A stretch of DNA of 64,000 bases from Tribonema minus (Eukaryota; Sar; Xanthophyceae; Tribonematales; Tribonemataceae), in contig JAFCMP010000523.1 of the NCBI GenBank assembly GCA_017506865.1, positions 699,596 to 763,595 of the forward strand, in the 5' to 3' direction. Shown in pieces: positions 35,001 to 46,139 of the stretch (position 1 is its first letter; each line of letters starts with the position of its first letter). The notes under the pieces are model-generated. The model searched no databases. It was given only the letters and a program-made list of their open reading frames with translations, and was not told the origin of the DNA. Made by a program: the position numbers and the translations under genes.

Positions 35001-38000
35001 CCTGACGGTGCGCTTTCTTTGCAAAGTGACGCTGGAGGCGAGCATCTGTGCTGGCTTTGTGACTGGCAATTCACATGGCCGGTGGCGTCGGAACAGCTGA
35101 CACTGTGTGCACTGTGTATCCGCAGCCGCGCCAGCAGCGGCTGCAGCCCTGCACACACCATTGAAGACGGACTCCTTGCGCGCCTTTGCACGTCGCAACG
35201 TCTACAAGGCCGCAGCTTAGGGTCAGGTTTACAGGCGCAGCCCCATGGCAGTTGCGCAATCAGTTACATGATCAGCAGCCGCCGCGACACCTCGCGCAGC
35301 CACAGGTGTCCGCGGGCGCGACGTTTGTAGGCTGCCATCCACGATTTGCCTTACACATTGCACAGCTGCATGGCACACGCAACTTAGCTACAGCCCAGAG
35401 CCTCATGACAGTTGTACAAACCGCAACCGGCGCGTCACCTTGCACGACGCCGGCAGCAGCTGCTACCGTCTTCCACGACAGGCCCTACGCATCGCACCGC
35501 CGCGCGGTACACAAATCGCGGCACCTGGCCTCATGGCAGCTATGCAAAACGTAACCGGCACCTCACGTCATGCGTCGTCATGGTGTCTGCGGGCGCCAGA
35601 ACGGCAGGCCACGACCGGCCCCGCACATTGCGCATTTGGACAGAACATACACACTCACAGCAACAGCCAGAGCCCTCTATGGCAAACCCGGCAGCTACAC
35701 AAAGCATAACCGACGCCCCTCACCTCGCGCGCCGTCATCGTGTCCGCGGGCGCCACATCCAGGCTGCTGCCGTCCCCACACATTGCAGCACAGCCACACA
35801 CACTCACAGCTACTCAGCTACAGCCAGCGCCCCTACGGCACACGCGACCGTTACACAAAGCGTAACCGACGCCTCACCTCGCGCGCCGTCATCGTGTCCG
35901 CGGGCGCCACGTCCAGGCTGCTGCCGTCCCCCACCGGCCCCGTCTGCAGCACGTAGCGCAGCTTCGAGTTGAGCTCCACGAGCCTGTCCAAATAGCGCTC
36001 GTTAACCTCGTCGCCACAGATCGCCGACGCCAGTTCCGGGGGAATGAGAACGTTCTCCAGGAACTTGGCGAGGCGCGCCTCTGCAGCGCGCCTGTTCTTG
36101 AGCCGCACATTGAGTGAAATGGACTCGTCCTGCAGGTGCCGGATCTCGTCGGAGATTCCGCCGAGATCTGCCTGGAATCCCAGCAGCATCTGGAGAACGG
36201 AGGTAAGCGCAGCGGAGAGAGGGAGGGTCACTACTGGAAGCTGGCGTGGTAAGGAGCACGTGGGCTGTGAAGTTACGCGATGCACGTGATTGCTGCAACA
36301 TGCGCAGGCGACGATGCGTATGCCGCAAGCGCACCAGTGCGTGGCACCGCAACTGACAATGAGCTGGTGGCAGTTATTGGAACATGGACCGCGTTTATAC
36401 TCTACTTGTTGATTCGGTATCAGCACTCATAAGTTGCATGTTATTTGATGACGTACCTGCGACTTCATGCTGAGACTGGCCGTTACTTGCGGTTACCCTT
36501 CTCTTGATTCTCCCAGTAAATACTATGGTTTGTGTTCTGGCGTGACGTGTGGCGCCTGCGGGCTGCCTATGGCGGTCTACCTTTGTCTCCCTCCGCGCAG
36601 TGCGTGTGCGTATTTTCAACAGTTATGAGTGGTGGCATGCGGTACCGTCAAGGCGCGGCACATCAGCCTGCAGCAAACAGTGGATCGCACAATGATCTAG
36701 CGCCTGACCCAAGAACAATCTTCTGCCAACCAGCTGACTCGCATGAGTTGAACATGAAGTTGGTGACGCACCTCCTGCATGCGCGCCAGAATGGCGTCGC
36801 AGCCCTGTATCTCGTTGTGCAACTCCAGCACCTTGTCGCTCTGCGATACGTATTCGCGCACGCTGTCCATCTCCACCTGTGTCAGTGGCGCGCGCCCCGC
36901 AAATGGTGATTACAGTCAGAAGATATGCCCAACATGCGCGAGAGTGAGAGCTCAGAGGTTATGCTGTACAGATGCGTGGCAGCTGCACTGCTTACGCGAC
37001 AGCGAATGAGTCACTCATTGTACGCCACAAGGAGCGTCGCCACTGTACACTGCCAACTTCAACCTGCATGGGGTATGTATACGGGGTACTGCGAGAAGCG
37101 TACAAGTTGCACCTGCGCGCTGCCTGCTTTGCCATCGATTGATGATGGTGGGCCAAACACTGGAGCAGCTGAAACAAATGCGACGCGAAGATGTTGCAGC
37201 AACCATCAAGAAACCACATTTACTTGTGTTCACGTACAGTGCACACAGGAATTCAAGCTGCGGCATCGTCTAATTCTGATTTGGTTGTTGATTCCGCACC
37301 ACAGCATCTGTTGATGCTATTGGGGGCGTTTATGCACCCTTGTCCTATCCAATCACGGGTCTCATTTTTCGTTCTCTCAAACTTAACCTCAACCCTAATC
37401 CTATTTCAGTGTCTGAGTATCCCTTATTTTTGACCATGGCTGGCTTGTTGACGCACACGGCCATACATTATTTCGAGCTCGTTGCTAACGGCGTTGAGCA
37501 GGGCTAAACCTCCATGAATGTTCAGAAAGGAGTCAAATGCTGGGCTGCGTTGCACTCAACACAGATCCGCACCATCATGAACAAGCCTAGCAGATCATAA
37601 AGCCACTTGCAACCATGGCCACGCCACAATTATGTCTGCAGCGCTGCCAAAGGCCAGCAACACAGCTGGCCGCCACCACACCAGCCACAAAACGAGTGCG
37701 TCCAGTTGCAACAGCAGCCACCAAAAAAGTGCATCCAGTTGCAACAGCTGCAAGTTGTAGCTTGATCTCAGCAACTATGGGTGCATCTGTGAGGCATGGC
37801 ATCCTCAAGAATGCCAGCAAGCGCAAATGCAAATCTGTTGCTATTTCTGTCTGAGAAGACTTCCATGTCTGAAAAGCACATGTCTTGTTGTCCGAATTGA
37901 AAACTCTTGTACAGATCAAAAGCGTGAGACCAAATACAAATGAGTTATCTCAAATTTTGTGCTCCATTTGCAGCTGTTCTTATCATGCGGCCGTAAACAT

Positions 38001-38831
38001 TACACCGAGTCAGTTGTCGCATTTTTGTCAGGGTATCATGTACTCCAAAAGTATGCGTTTTTTGACCACCAATCCGACTTGTGATGGCTGGCCGAGCACG
38101 AGCAGGGCAACACTCTGGATCTGATATTTGAAGTTCAATGACTCAGATGTCATCAGGTGTGGTGTTGCACTGGTGTCTGAAATGCACATGATATTTAAGC
38201 ACTGAATGTCTCAGTGAAGTGAGCGCATTGGTGTCGCATGATGCAATTGCGGAATGAGATCTGTGCATAACTACGCAACATCTGAAGTGCTACTGCTGAA
38301 TGACAAGCATAGCCACTCTCTTGTGGCTTGATGCAGTACCGCAACGCTGAGAGCAGGCCACAGCAAATCTCTCGTGCGCAACATCTCGCTCCCAAGGCTG
38401 ATCTTGTCAGAGGAACCTTTAAAAAATGCAAGCGGTTCCTAGTTTTGCTGAAAGCTGAAAGACAGAGAGTCAACGCAGGGAAGACCTGCATATGACAGAG
38501 CAGACCTATGACATGCTCTGCCAACGGTGCGCTAATGCTGTGGGACAGGTCAGGTCACCTCTCTCAGCTCCGTCTCGATGTCCCTGGAGTATCCTCGCAG
38601 ATCCACACCCTGGCTCAGAGCCTGCCTCACAATGTCGTCCGTCTGGAACCTCCTAAGATCCTCATCGATACCATTGAAGTCGATCTCATCGCCATCGCCA
38701 TCATCCAGAGGCAATTTCAGCTCCACGTCCAAGTTGAGGGAGGACTCCACAGGGACAAGGGGGTGCTTGCTGGGAGTGAAGGCTTCATCGGCTTCTTGCA
38801 CGGTCGGACTGCCTGGAGGCATGTCCACCAT
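23019..38831 (-). CDS. VPS52: Vacuolar protein sorting 52 homologue (GARP/EARP tethering complex subunit)
   Basis: Eighteen exons splice in phase into 2196 nt (731 aa; human VPS52 is 723): 38831-38559, 36876-36772, 36189-35878, 34907-34803, 34127-34047, 33443-33354, 32780-32664, 31701-31654, 31056-30952, 30143-30007, 29471-29421, 28471-28307, 26983-26893, 26012-25947, 25337-25228, 24818-24695, 24268-24164, 23129-23019 (TAA). Family blocks seen in order: ALSQGVDLRGYSRDIETEL, LQDESISLNVRLKNR, ALLKYKYLVQFL, EAAPILV, EYLFTLEFF, LLWPRFKMVFDANL, YVTRRYAEFAASL, VVFLINNYDQ, ATWKSALEAINQDVLASFSN, FRNGMEIL, LVEIKKY. VPS52 is the shared core of GARP and EARP, which tether endosome-derived vesicles at the trans-Golgi or recycling endosomes. 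The ATG at 38831 has context ACCATGG. Two donors are GC (after 30007 and 24164). I see no defect; the gene looks intact. Confidence 0.95.
23983..24058 (-). repeat. Copy of the donor edge of VPS52 exon 24268-24164
   Basis: The plus-strand block GAGAGCTTGCTGC, CCGCAGTTGCCTGAAATCG and AGAGCAGCCGC matches GAGAGCGCGCTGC, CCGCACTTGCCTGGAATCG and AACAGCAGCTGC at the real GC donor. The copy carries GCAACT where the real donor has GCAAGT. Confidence 0.75.
25053..25098 (-). repeat. Copy of the donor edge of VPS52 exon 25337-25228
   Basis: Plus-strand text CATACTGTTGCTTCAGCCCT then CGACAAAGCTCTCGCG parallels CGTACCGTTGTTTCAGCTCC, CGACAAAGCTCTCTCG at the real donor. It lies downstream in the same orientation. 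Confidence 0.7.
26755..27120 (-). repeat. Both edges of VPS52 exon 26983-26893 copied into flanking introns
   Basis: The acceptor edge (CTCAG then GCTGGACAGCCTGGT, GGTGAGGAGATGCTC) recurs at 27060-27115 upstream. The donor edge (TACCTGCATGAGCTTG..CGAC-TCCGTTCTGAGCA in plus-strand text) recurs at about 26757-26800 downstream. A more diverged SLMLGIEEAD-coding stretch at about 26560-26595 may be an older copy. Confidence 0.75.
27150..27246. repeat. Perfect or near-perfect 48-bp tandem duplication
   Basis: GTGTCATGACTACTACAAGA and the sequence to CAATCCAGTCT are repeated back to back with a single visible change, in the intron between VPS52 exons 28471-28307 and 26983-26893. Confidence 0.85.
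27608..28310 (-). repeat. Tandem array of about 175-200 bp units derived from a VPS52 donor edge
   Basis: Units beginning near 27608, 27810, 28005 and 28180 repeat the CACCCGC / GCAGCGCC / CGTCACGG block that ends the exon 28471-28307, then a diverged spacer with GTGCAAGCC and GCTGTCAC and a CGCGCTCAGAG end. The real exon supplies the right-hand, best preserved copy. The array fills much of the intron 26984-28306. Confidence 0.75.
30360..30440 (-). repeat. Partial duplicate of VPS52 exon 30143-30007 with its own acceptor
   Basis: GQSRDTFHRIIERTTALSV followed by ENLETYL is encoded after a CAG acceptor, next to GQSRDTFHRIFERTTALCV in the real exon about 300 bp downstream. Over 27 codons I count seven synonymous and two amino-acid-changing differences. 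The copy stops shortly after the Tyr-Leu codons and has no strong donor, so it is probably a pseudo-exon of the intron 30144-30951. Confidence 0.8.
35425..35870 (-). repeat. Three or four decayed copies of the donor edge of VPS52 exon 36189-35878
   Basis: The edge text CCTCACCTCGCGCGCCGTCA, TCGTGTCCGCGGGCGCCAC recurs almost intact at about 35718-35775 and more diverged at about 35560-35640 and 35425-35500, spaced about 150 bp. All lie in the intron 34908-35877, downstream of the donor. Confidence 0.8.
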
Positions 38832-40985
38832 GGTCCTCCTCCCTGGTATGCAACTTCTCTGCGAGCTGTTTCGTGACCTGCAGTTCAAGTTTGCGCTTGA
38901 AGTTCCTATCCTTGTGCGTACGGGAGCCGACGTGCTCAGCTGCGCAGGCGCAGGTGCGAGGCGCCTAACTGTACGCACCAGGCGCGTCTCGACTTCGACG
39001 GCAAGAGCGTTCTGCAACAGGTTGGCGCCGCTCCACCACTGAGACGCTATTCCTGCCCCTGAGCTGTGCACACCTGGGCAGCTGTGCACTCAGGCAATTC
39101 GTCACCGTCAAAGCTGATACTTGGCAAACCCGGCGCCACCGTCAAGTTCCGTGGCCGCTGATCCAAAGGCGACCCAGAAGCACGCGGCCACATCTTTGCC
39201 AAGCATTGTTCGGTTGCAGCATCAAAGCTTGCTAAGTTCCTACTGGTACACCGTTTGTCGAGCTTGCGAATTAAACACATCAGCAACGCAGCAGTGCATC
39301 GGAAGCACACTGCGCATGTAGCGAGAGAAGCAAAAGCTGCCTGACATGCTCCCTCCCAGTGTTGTCAATGCTGTATTTCGCGGGTTGCAACACGGGGGTG
39401 AGACATAAGCGTGAGCTGTCGACACTTGCAGGCGCGTGCGAGTATATCACACATTCTGCGCTCATTTTCTTACATGGGCATTGCTGCACCGGTGTGCACA
39501 TTACTGCCGCTCAATGTTGGGGGTCACACCACAACTGCTTTTGGCGAGCAGCCAGCACTCATGAGCAGCATAAGCGATACTTCGGATCAAATGGCTGCAA
39601 ACGGTGACTGGCCTTGCAGCAAAATACAGCTGACAGTTGCTGTGGCAAGGGCGCAGTAAGATAAGCGATGTTGGTGCCACAGACGCAGGCATGCTCGCTG
39701 ATGTAGGCATGCTCGCTCGGGCTGATGCCAGTGTGCACCGCAATATGCTGGTGCGTCACTTACGGCAGCGATGCAGGCCAGGCCCGTCTCTGCAAAAAAT
39801 CACCCCGGGCCTTCTCGCCTCAGGCTTATCGACGACGTCAGTTGCAGCCAACAGCAAGTAGTCTAAGAGTCGCACCGCTGGCTTCCTCATGCAACACACC
39901 CCGTCTCTTTGCAAGATACCCGGGCCCTTTGTGTCAGGTGCAGTGGACAAGCTAGTGTTCCAGGACGGTGACACAGTACGAGTGCCAAACAACTCAGAAT
40001 TTTGCGGAAACATCCGTACACTGATGTACATCATGGTGTTTCCTGTCAGCTGACATGATGCCAATGCCATGCACACTCTATCTAGCCAGAGAAGTTCACT
40101 TCAAAAGCATGAGACGCTGAGACAACTAAAGCGGGTTGGTTTGCCATTGACAAAGCGTGTGCCGGCGGTTTGGTTTGCCATCGACAGCGTGTGTCGGTGC
40201 ACTCTTCTGCGCAAGGGGTATCATCATTACTATGGAAAACACCTCTGACAAGAAAGCTGTAAATGTACACACAGCCTATAGACTTAGGCGAGAGAGCCTG
40301 GCTCTCCATGTAACTTTGAATGTGTGTTGTACCTAAAGGTGGGCCCTGAGGAAGCTTCCTAGGTCAGCATTACAAGCCCGCATACAGCATTGGCATATCA
40401 CTGCATCAGGTATTTCGAAAGCATAGTGCAGGATTACACCTGCTACGGAGCGCACAAGCAGGATCCAGGTGCAGGGAGCAGCCAGTCCTCTAGCTTTGTA
40501 AGCCATAGTACTGGCGCGCATACGCTCAGCTCTCTCAGCAGTGCTACATGGCGTATTGTTTGCATTTGACGACACACATGGCGGCGTCCAAGGGCCTGAA
40601 CCGGACAGATGGAAGAGGACGCAGTGGGGGGGGGGGGGAGATGCTAGTTTATGCGATGTCGTTTAGAGGCGATCGTCAAAGCGCATTGCGACACTTTCAA
40701 GTTGTCGCAGATATAGTTATTTTACATGTCCAAGTACATTCTAGGCGGCAACATTGACATCTGTCTATCTGCCCGGGAGGAGCCAGCCAGCTCATTTCCT
40801 GATTACAGCTAATCAAGCATAGTTTGAGCATGGCCAAAGCGTGAGCGCACATCGCTGCTGAGGGTTGCAGTATCACAAGCAGGTGACAGCGACAGCGACA
40901 GCGACAGCCCGTTGCGCGGTGCGGCAATTCCAAGGAGCCAGCAGCAGCACAGCGGCCACATTCTTCCAAGGGAACGTGACGCATA
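38832..40985. other. Intergenic or unassigned stretch upstream of VPS52
   Basis: The minus-strand frame of the first VPS52 exon stays open upstream to 39089, and an exon-like block at about 39073-39150 (LPSISFDGDELPECTAAQ before CAG|GTGTGC) could be an additional 5' exon, but I see no initiator that makes this better than 38831. Plus-strand text at 39785-39815 and 39898-39925 (CCCGTCTCT..GCA, CCCGGGCC) is a diverged pair of repeats. A G-run lies at 40627-40638. Confidence 0.4.
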
Positions 40986-40986
40986 C

Positions 40987-41275
40987 CTTGCACACGAACG
41001 GCTTGCCGCCGCACCGCACGCACCGGTGCCGTGGCGCATCAGGCTGCTGCTGTGAAAGCTAGAAGCGCCGCGCGTTGTGGTCTGAATGGCGACGCACATT
41101 CGCACGAAGGCATAGACACGCGCAGCAGCTGCTGCTTACTTTCCTGGGCGGTGCAGTGACGAGCTACCAGGTACTAAGTAGAGAGGTGGACGCATCACGC
41201 ATTGAAGTTGAAGAAGGAAAGCGCGTCACCATGAGGCTCCGCTCCGTGATGTTGTTGGTCTGCGCATTGTGGTAC
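40987..41275 (-). CDS. Possible zinc-finger-like exon pair, unidentified gene
   Basis: Two candidate exons join in phase: 41275-41230 (YHNAQTNNITERSLM, between TGCAG and ATG|GTGACG) and 41046-40987 (QPDAPRHRCVRCGGKPFVCK before AAG|GTATGC). The CVRCGGKPFVCK cysteines suggest a zinc-binding site. I found neither a start nor an end. The first exon lies 30 nt upstream of the plus-strand start at 41305, so any upstream exon would overlap that gene. Could be a real minus-strand gene or chance. Confidence 0.35.
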
Positions 41276-41304
41276 CTGCAATACAGCTGAAACTGCGTAC
41301 GATA

Positions 41305-43975
41305 ATGAAGGTCGCTTCCCTGTTCGTCCTTGCGGCCGTTCTGGCCTGCGCCCTGCCTGCGGATCCTCCGCATCCCGCACGCCGCCACAGGCGTCACAGC
41401 GAGCTCGAGGCTCCGCGCCAGCAACGTGATCTCTGGGGGGGTGAGTACTGGTCGCTTTGCCTTTCTTGTCGAGGATGCTACTGGGCGCCGGCAAACGCAT
41501 GTAGCAAGGATGCTAGTCACAATCGACATGGGTGCTGTGCTTGAAGGACTTACCCCATCCTCCCCAGCCGTAGCCCTACCAGGGGTAGCCCCCCCAGCCT
41601 CCCCAGCCTGCAGAAAGGCAAAAAAGGGCAAGATTGCAGTTGAGACGGGCAAGTGCAGACGAGCCTTGGCCCATGTCGTCTGCAGGAATTTTGCTGCTGG
41701 TATCAAGAGATGATGGCGATGCGCATTGCCCTCCGTCTCTCACACTTTGCTACCGTGCATGATGGCGAAGATGGCCTCAAGATGGCCTAGGTCAAGGGTG
41801 GTGATGGGCCTGAAGATGACACGCTCTGACACACAGCGTTGTTGGCGCTCTGCTACAAGCATATTATCAGCTGACTTCATGTACAGATTTCTGAACCGCA
41901 TGTGCTGTCACATACATATCACCACACCAGGCCTAGGCATACTGCGCCTCACCCATGTCAGGTCTTATTTCACGCTGAGGACGGTGCATTGATAACGCAT
42001 TCAACAATGCCCAAATTATTTTGGTGAAGGCCATCATATGGATTACTTACTTTGTCCATATCAGTGTGTCACAAATCTTTCAAAATGCTGACTAGACTTT
42101 CGCCTTTTGTTCAGATCAATAGGCACCACTTTGTTTGAGTATGGTGTTTGCTCATACCATAAAAGAACTTGAAAGGGATTTGTATTTATAGAGTAGACAA
42201 AACAAGTTGAGCATCACATGCTTTCCACAATCAACACAGTTGCTCATTGCGACACAGTTGCTCATCGCATGGATAATGCATACACTGCCATACATGAGTA
42301 ATCTTTTTGTACATGGGGTGAGGGCACTGCATGCATGTTCGATGTATGCATCAAGACAAGCATCGCAGAATCAATCATAGACCTCAAGCACTTGCACAGC
42401 AACTGCATGACATGTCATGTCTTGCTTCACTGACGCAGGTGCTGGGCATCAAGGATGGCATGATGCTCTGTCACGACTGCTGTCAAATGTAAGTGATGAG
42501 TATGAGTAATTTTTGCTCAAAGTTTATGTCGGTTGATGCGTGGACGCACCAGGCAGCAATGATGAGGGTGCTTGTTGAGATGCGGAGATCACTGCAACAC
42601 CTGTATGTGCTTTCCCTGCGTTTAACACCTGTAGGCAGTTTGTTGCCTGATTTTTGCCCATGCCTTGAACGGGCTGAGAGAGTAGACCTTTCGCAGCTCA
42701 TTGCACGCGCACACGCTTCACAGAGTCTTGACCGCAGAATTACTCCTCATCTAGCCTCCAAACCCAGCAGTGATTCTTGGTGCCCAGGACTGTCAAATCA
42801 TCAATCAACTGCTGTTTCGATCAGCTGTCCCCTGTGCCTCGCAAGTTGAGGAACGCATTGGCTGCTCCTGCTGGGACATTCCGATTATGCCTGCACCACC
42901 CCCTCTGCTCCATCTAAACATGCTGCAGCTGTTGAGGTCTTTATGATTACAAGAAACCATTTTTGAGTCTCAGCAGTAGCTTAATGGTGGAGCCTAACAG
43001 ATTCAAGGAGCTGCTGCTTCTCTTTGCTATTGACCATCGGTCTTGAACCTTCATTCACCACAGCAGGGGGCTTGCTCTGCGACTGTGAGCGGCACTACAT
43101 CCGCCCAGCTGTACAGCGAGGCTAGTTACCTTTCATGCAGGGTGCCATCACCTTCTGTGCTTCCTATATTTGCACACAACACATCATTCAATTTGTGAGC
43201 TTGCGCTGCTGCAAGAGTAACTCCAGTCCTTCATGGTGTATGGCCTTGTTGTTGTTTGTTTGTACAAGAACTGTGAGGTTGCATCAGCCTTCAGGCCATG
43301 TCAGCCAAACTCGATGCCGTCACATTTGTGCCCCCCCATAACGTCACTGCTTGCTGCTGTTGCCATCATGAGCATGAAATTGCCATCACTGGGGGCAAGG
43401 TGCAGTAACTGTCATCAAACCTTGCAGCACCGGCAGGACGCGTCCTTCAATATTTGCGACAACAGTGGGTTCTTTCGTCTTTGCATCGGCCGGCCCTGGG
43501 CAAACCTGGGCCGAGGGCCAGCAGCGCGCTGTGGTGACTCTGCACCAGGTCACGTTACCTGCCCCAGAACTATGTTAGCTAGGAGCAGCATGCACCACTC
43601 TCTCTCCTTGCATGTGCTGCGAAATGAACTGTGTACTTCCTGTAGATTTGCTTGCAGGTGCCAATGACAGCAATGGCGCGATCAGAAACGCCCAGGACCT
43701 CGGCAGCCTCCTGGGCAAAATTCTGCGTGTGCGCGTTGTGCAGGAGCAGGCTACCACAACTGATGGCTTCCTGTATACAGTACCTGCCGACAACCCCTTT
43801 GCGCAGGCGCCACGGCCGGCAGGCCAGGCGGGCCCGCTGCACAGCATCTACGCGTACCGCATGCAAAACCCCTATAGTTACTTGTTTGACAGGTCAGACG
43901 ACACACTGTGGTGCGCAGACGTCGGGCAGGACAGCATTGAGGAGATCAATGTGATGCAAAAAGACGACAATGATG
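41305..43975 (+). CDS. Secreted sugar-dehydrogenase-like protein (HHIP/GSDH beta-propeller), partial model
   Basis: The first exon 41305-41440 begins MKVASLFVLAAVLACALPAD, a clear signal peptide, then an Arg/His-rich stretch, and ends at a GTGAGT donor. The exon 43658-43975 encodes NAQDLGSLLGKILRVRVV, TVPADNPFAQAP, SIYAYRMQNPYSYLFD and LWCADVGQDSIEEINVM, the characteristic blocks of the glucose/sorbosone dehydrogenase fold shared by soluble PQQ sugar dehydrogenases and HHIP-like proteins, and ends G|GTAAGG. Between them, 42441-42489 has perfect splice signals (GCAG acceptor, AAT|GTAAGT donor) and fits the phase of exon 1, but its sequence is not diagnostic. The expected following block (NYGW) was not found; a mobile element begins about 100 bp after the last donor. 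Joining the signal peptide to the GSDH exon is inference. Confidence 0.55.
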
Positions 43976-44049
43976 GTAAGGCGTGAGATGGTGCACAGTG
44001 CGGTCGCTTCTGCTCTTTGGCATGTGAAGAGTCCAACAAAGTGATTCCA

Positions 44050-45396
44050 TGACTTCCATCAAGTACACTGCAATGGGCCGCAGCCCAGTCGAACACGAGC
44101 CCACTCGCTGTGCCTGCCAGCGTTGCAGCCATCTACGCCGCCACAACCGACACAATCGCATCAGACGCGGATACAGCACCGCGCCCCGCCCTCGCAGCCC
44201 CAGAGCCCCACTGCAGCCTCGCAGCAGCTGCTGCTGTTAGCTCCTCCGTGCCCGCTAAACCCCCAATTAGCACGGAGAGGCAGCACAGCAGCAGCAGCAG
44301 CGACGATGGGGACGATTCTCAATCCCCCGCGCAAGACTTCACCTGCGGACTGCAGGCGCGTCTGTCACGCATACTGCGCCAGCGCCAGGAAGCAGACCTG
44401 GTGCACGACCTTGAGGTGACGGACGCCGACCCCGGTGACCCACACCTTCGACGACAGCAAATTGCGGGCAAACGGGCACTGGCGCAGCTGCGCAGCCAAC
44501 GCGCGCCCGGCGCCATGTCGTGGCTCAGCATGCCCCTGGGGGAGACAGCGATGTCCACTGCCGCAGCCGCGACCATGCTGCTGGTCAACCTCATGGTGGA
44601 CGGCTGGAGCATCGGCGGTGACGCGTGCCCATGGAAGTGCAACGACGCGCCCACGGGCACGCACGCCATCAGCTGCTGTGCACAGCACATCCGCGGGCAC
44701 AACGCAACGCACACCGGCCAGAAGTTGTGCCTCCAGCGCCTACTGCGGTCACACCATGTGTCTGCGGTCCGCAATGAAGACGCCAGCATCTTCAAGCGGC
44801 CAGGCCTCCGCGCGGACACAGTCATCGACCCTGGCTGCCTGCACTTCGGTGGGGACGCGTACAAGGGCAAAGGCGTTGTCCTTGACACGACTGTGCGTGC
44901 CCCGACAGCCAGCAAATACCTCGCGGGCAAGTCCAATGCAGCCACTAAGGACGGGCACACGGCGGACGTGGGGGAGAAGGAGAAGGTAGCTCACCACGAT
45001 GGTGCGCTGAGCTCATCATGGGTGTTTATTTTCGACAAAGGACCAACCTCAGGAACTTCAACTTTCAGCATAAGTTCAACTTTGCGCTGCAAGGCTTAGT
45101 ATGGTGCACTCAGCACTGTGCGCAGGGGGTAGGGGGGCGCAAATAAAGCGCAGAGCAACAGCCAACAAGAAACAGATAGTTGCGGCGCTGAGCAGGTCGT
45201 TGGCGCAGGAGCTCGCCGAGCGCGTCATAGCGTATGTACGTGGTGCGGAGATGCTTGGCCACAAAGCGCACCCGGTGTCGGCGCTGCTCGGACATGGCCC
45301 TGTTTGAACAGGGCCGCCCACAGATCCCTTATTTTTTCCACGCAAACAACCGGCCTCCCTCGCGGCCCTTTTTAATACGAGAATATGAGTACACTG
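44050..45396 (+). mobile_element. Diverged non-LTR-like element copy with 3' tail
   Basis: The frame from 44110 carries CPWKCND, HAISC, RGHNATH, RADTVIDPG and VLDTTVRAP blocks matching the element at 11287-12900 but clearly diverged in sequence, so this is a second subfamily. A separate downstream piece (45101-45307) matches the C-terminus and ends LLGHG. The 3' tail ends TTTTTAATACGAGAATATGA. It is 5' truncated, with no reverse transcriptase motif seen, and lies next to the last recovered exon of the sugar-dehydrogenase-like gene. Confidence 0.65.
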
Positions 45397-45483
45397 TAAT
45401 ATATTCAACTTACAAGGGCCCCGAGCGAGGCAGGTCATCTTTTGTGCAAACCAGCCATTGTCGAATGCTTTCCTGATGCCGAG

Positions 45484-45995
45484 TTTGTACTAGACTCTGA
45501 CCAAGCTTTACTCGAAACTCTACCAAGCTTTACTCGAAACTCGGTGTTTCAGACGGACCGAGTATACTCGGTGTGAACTTGCCGGTCTGCACAGGAGGGC
45601 ATAAAAAAATACTCGTTTGGGCTTTACTGACCGAGTCTCAGCACCGAGTTTCCTCCGCAGCAGCAGCAGCAGCAGCAGCAGCGGCGGCTCAGCAGAGCAC
45701 AGCGCAGACACCGACTTCCTGCGCCCTGGAATTCAGCATTTGACACTTCTGTTACCTCGACATTGTGTTGTGGAGTGACGCCTGCATGCAATACTCGCCA
45801 CACTCGGCAAAAACTCGCCTAAACTCGCCTGGAGTCATATGGTCAAACACTCAGTGGTGGCGTAAAAACTCGGACTCGGTTTTTCGGCTCAGCGGCTCAA
45901 CTCGTACTCGTCGGTCTTGCCACTACAAGCTTACTCGGTACATACTCACAGGGTATCGGCAGTTGTCATCCAAACTCGTACTCGGAGGGTAAGTA
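45484..45995. repeat. Block dense in ACTCG/CGAGT motifs
   Basis: By hand I count more than fifteen ACTCG and about four CGAGT words in roughly 510 bp, often as ACTCGG, AACTCG or TACTCGG, with no fixed period and in both orientations. A CAG run (45659-45682) lies inside. No coding signal is evident. The block directly follows the 3' end of the element at 44050-45396. Confidence 0.7.
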
Positions 45996-46139
45996 TGCAG
46001 ATTCGACAATGTCTGGTGCAAACATCGAAAACCTATGGGTGACACTGTAACAGTTCAGCAGAGCCTGTTCGAGCAGTGCTGCTACCGGGCTGCCGAGCAT
46101 CGTTGCTCTGGGTACATGCGCATGATTTGCTCGGCTCCT

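Noticed and set aside
35412-35972. 186-residue plus-strand open frame
   Set aside because: It runs antisense over copied VPS52 exon edges and is explained by repeated GC-rich coding text; no family motif.
37615-37854. 79-residue plus-strand open frame with Ala/Thr/Val repeats
   Set aside because: Lies in a VPS52 intron and comes from a short local duplication (CAGTTGCAACAGC); no splice or family support.
41164-41706. 180-residue minus-strand open frame
   Set aside because: Most of it lies opposite the plus-strand signal-peptide exon and has no recognisable domain; only the small 41275-41230 part has plausible splice signals.
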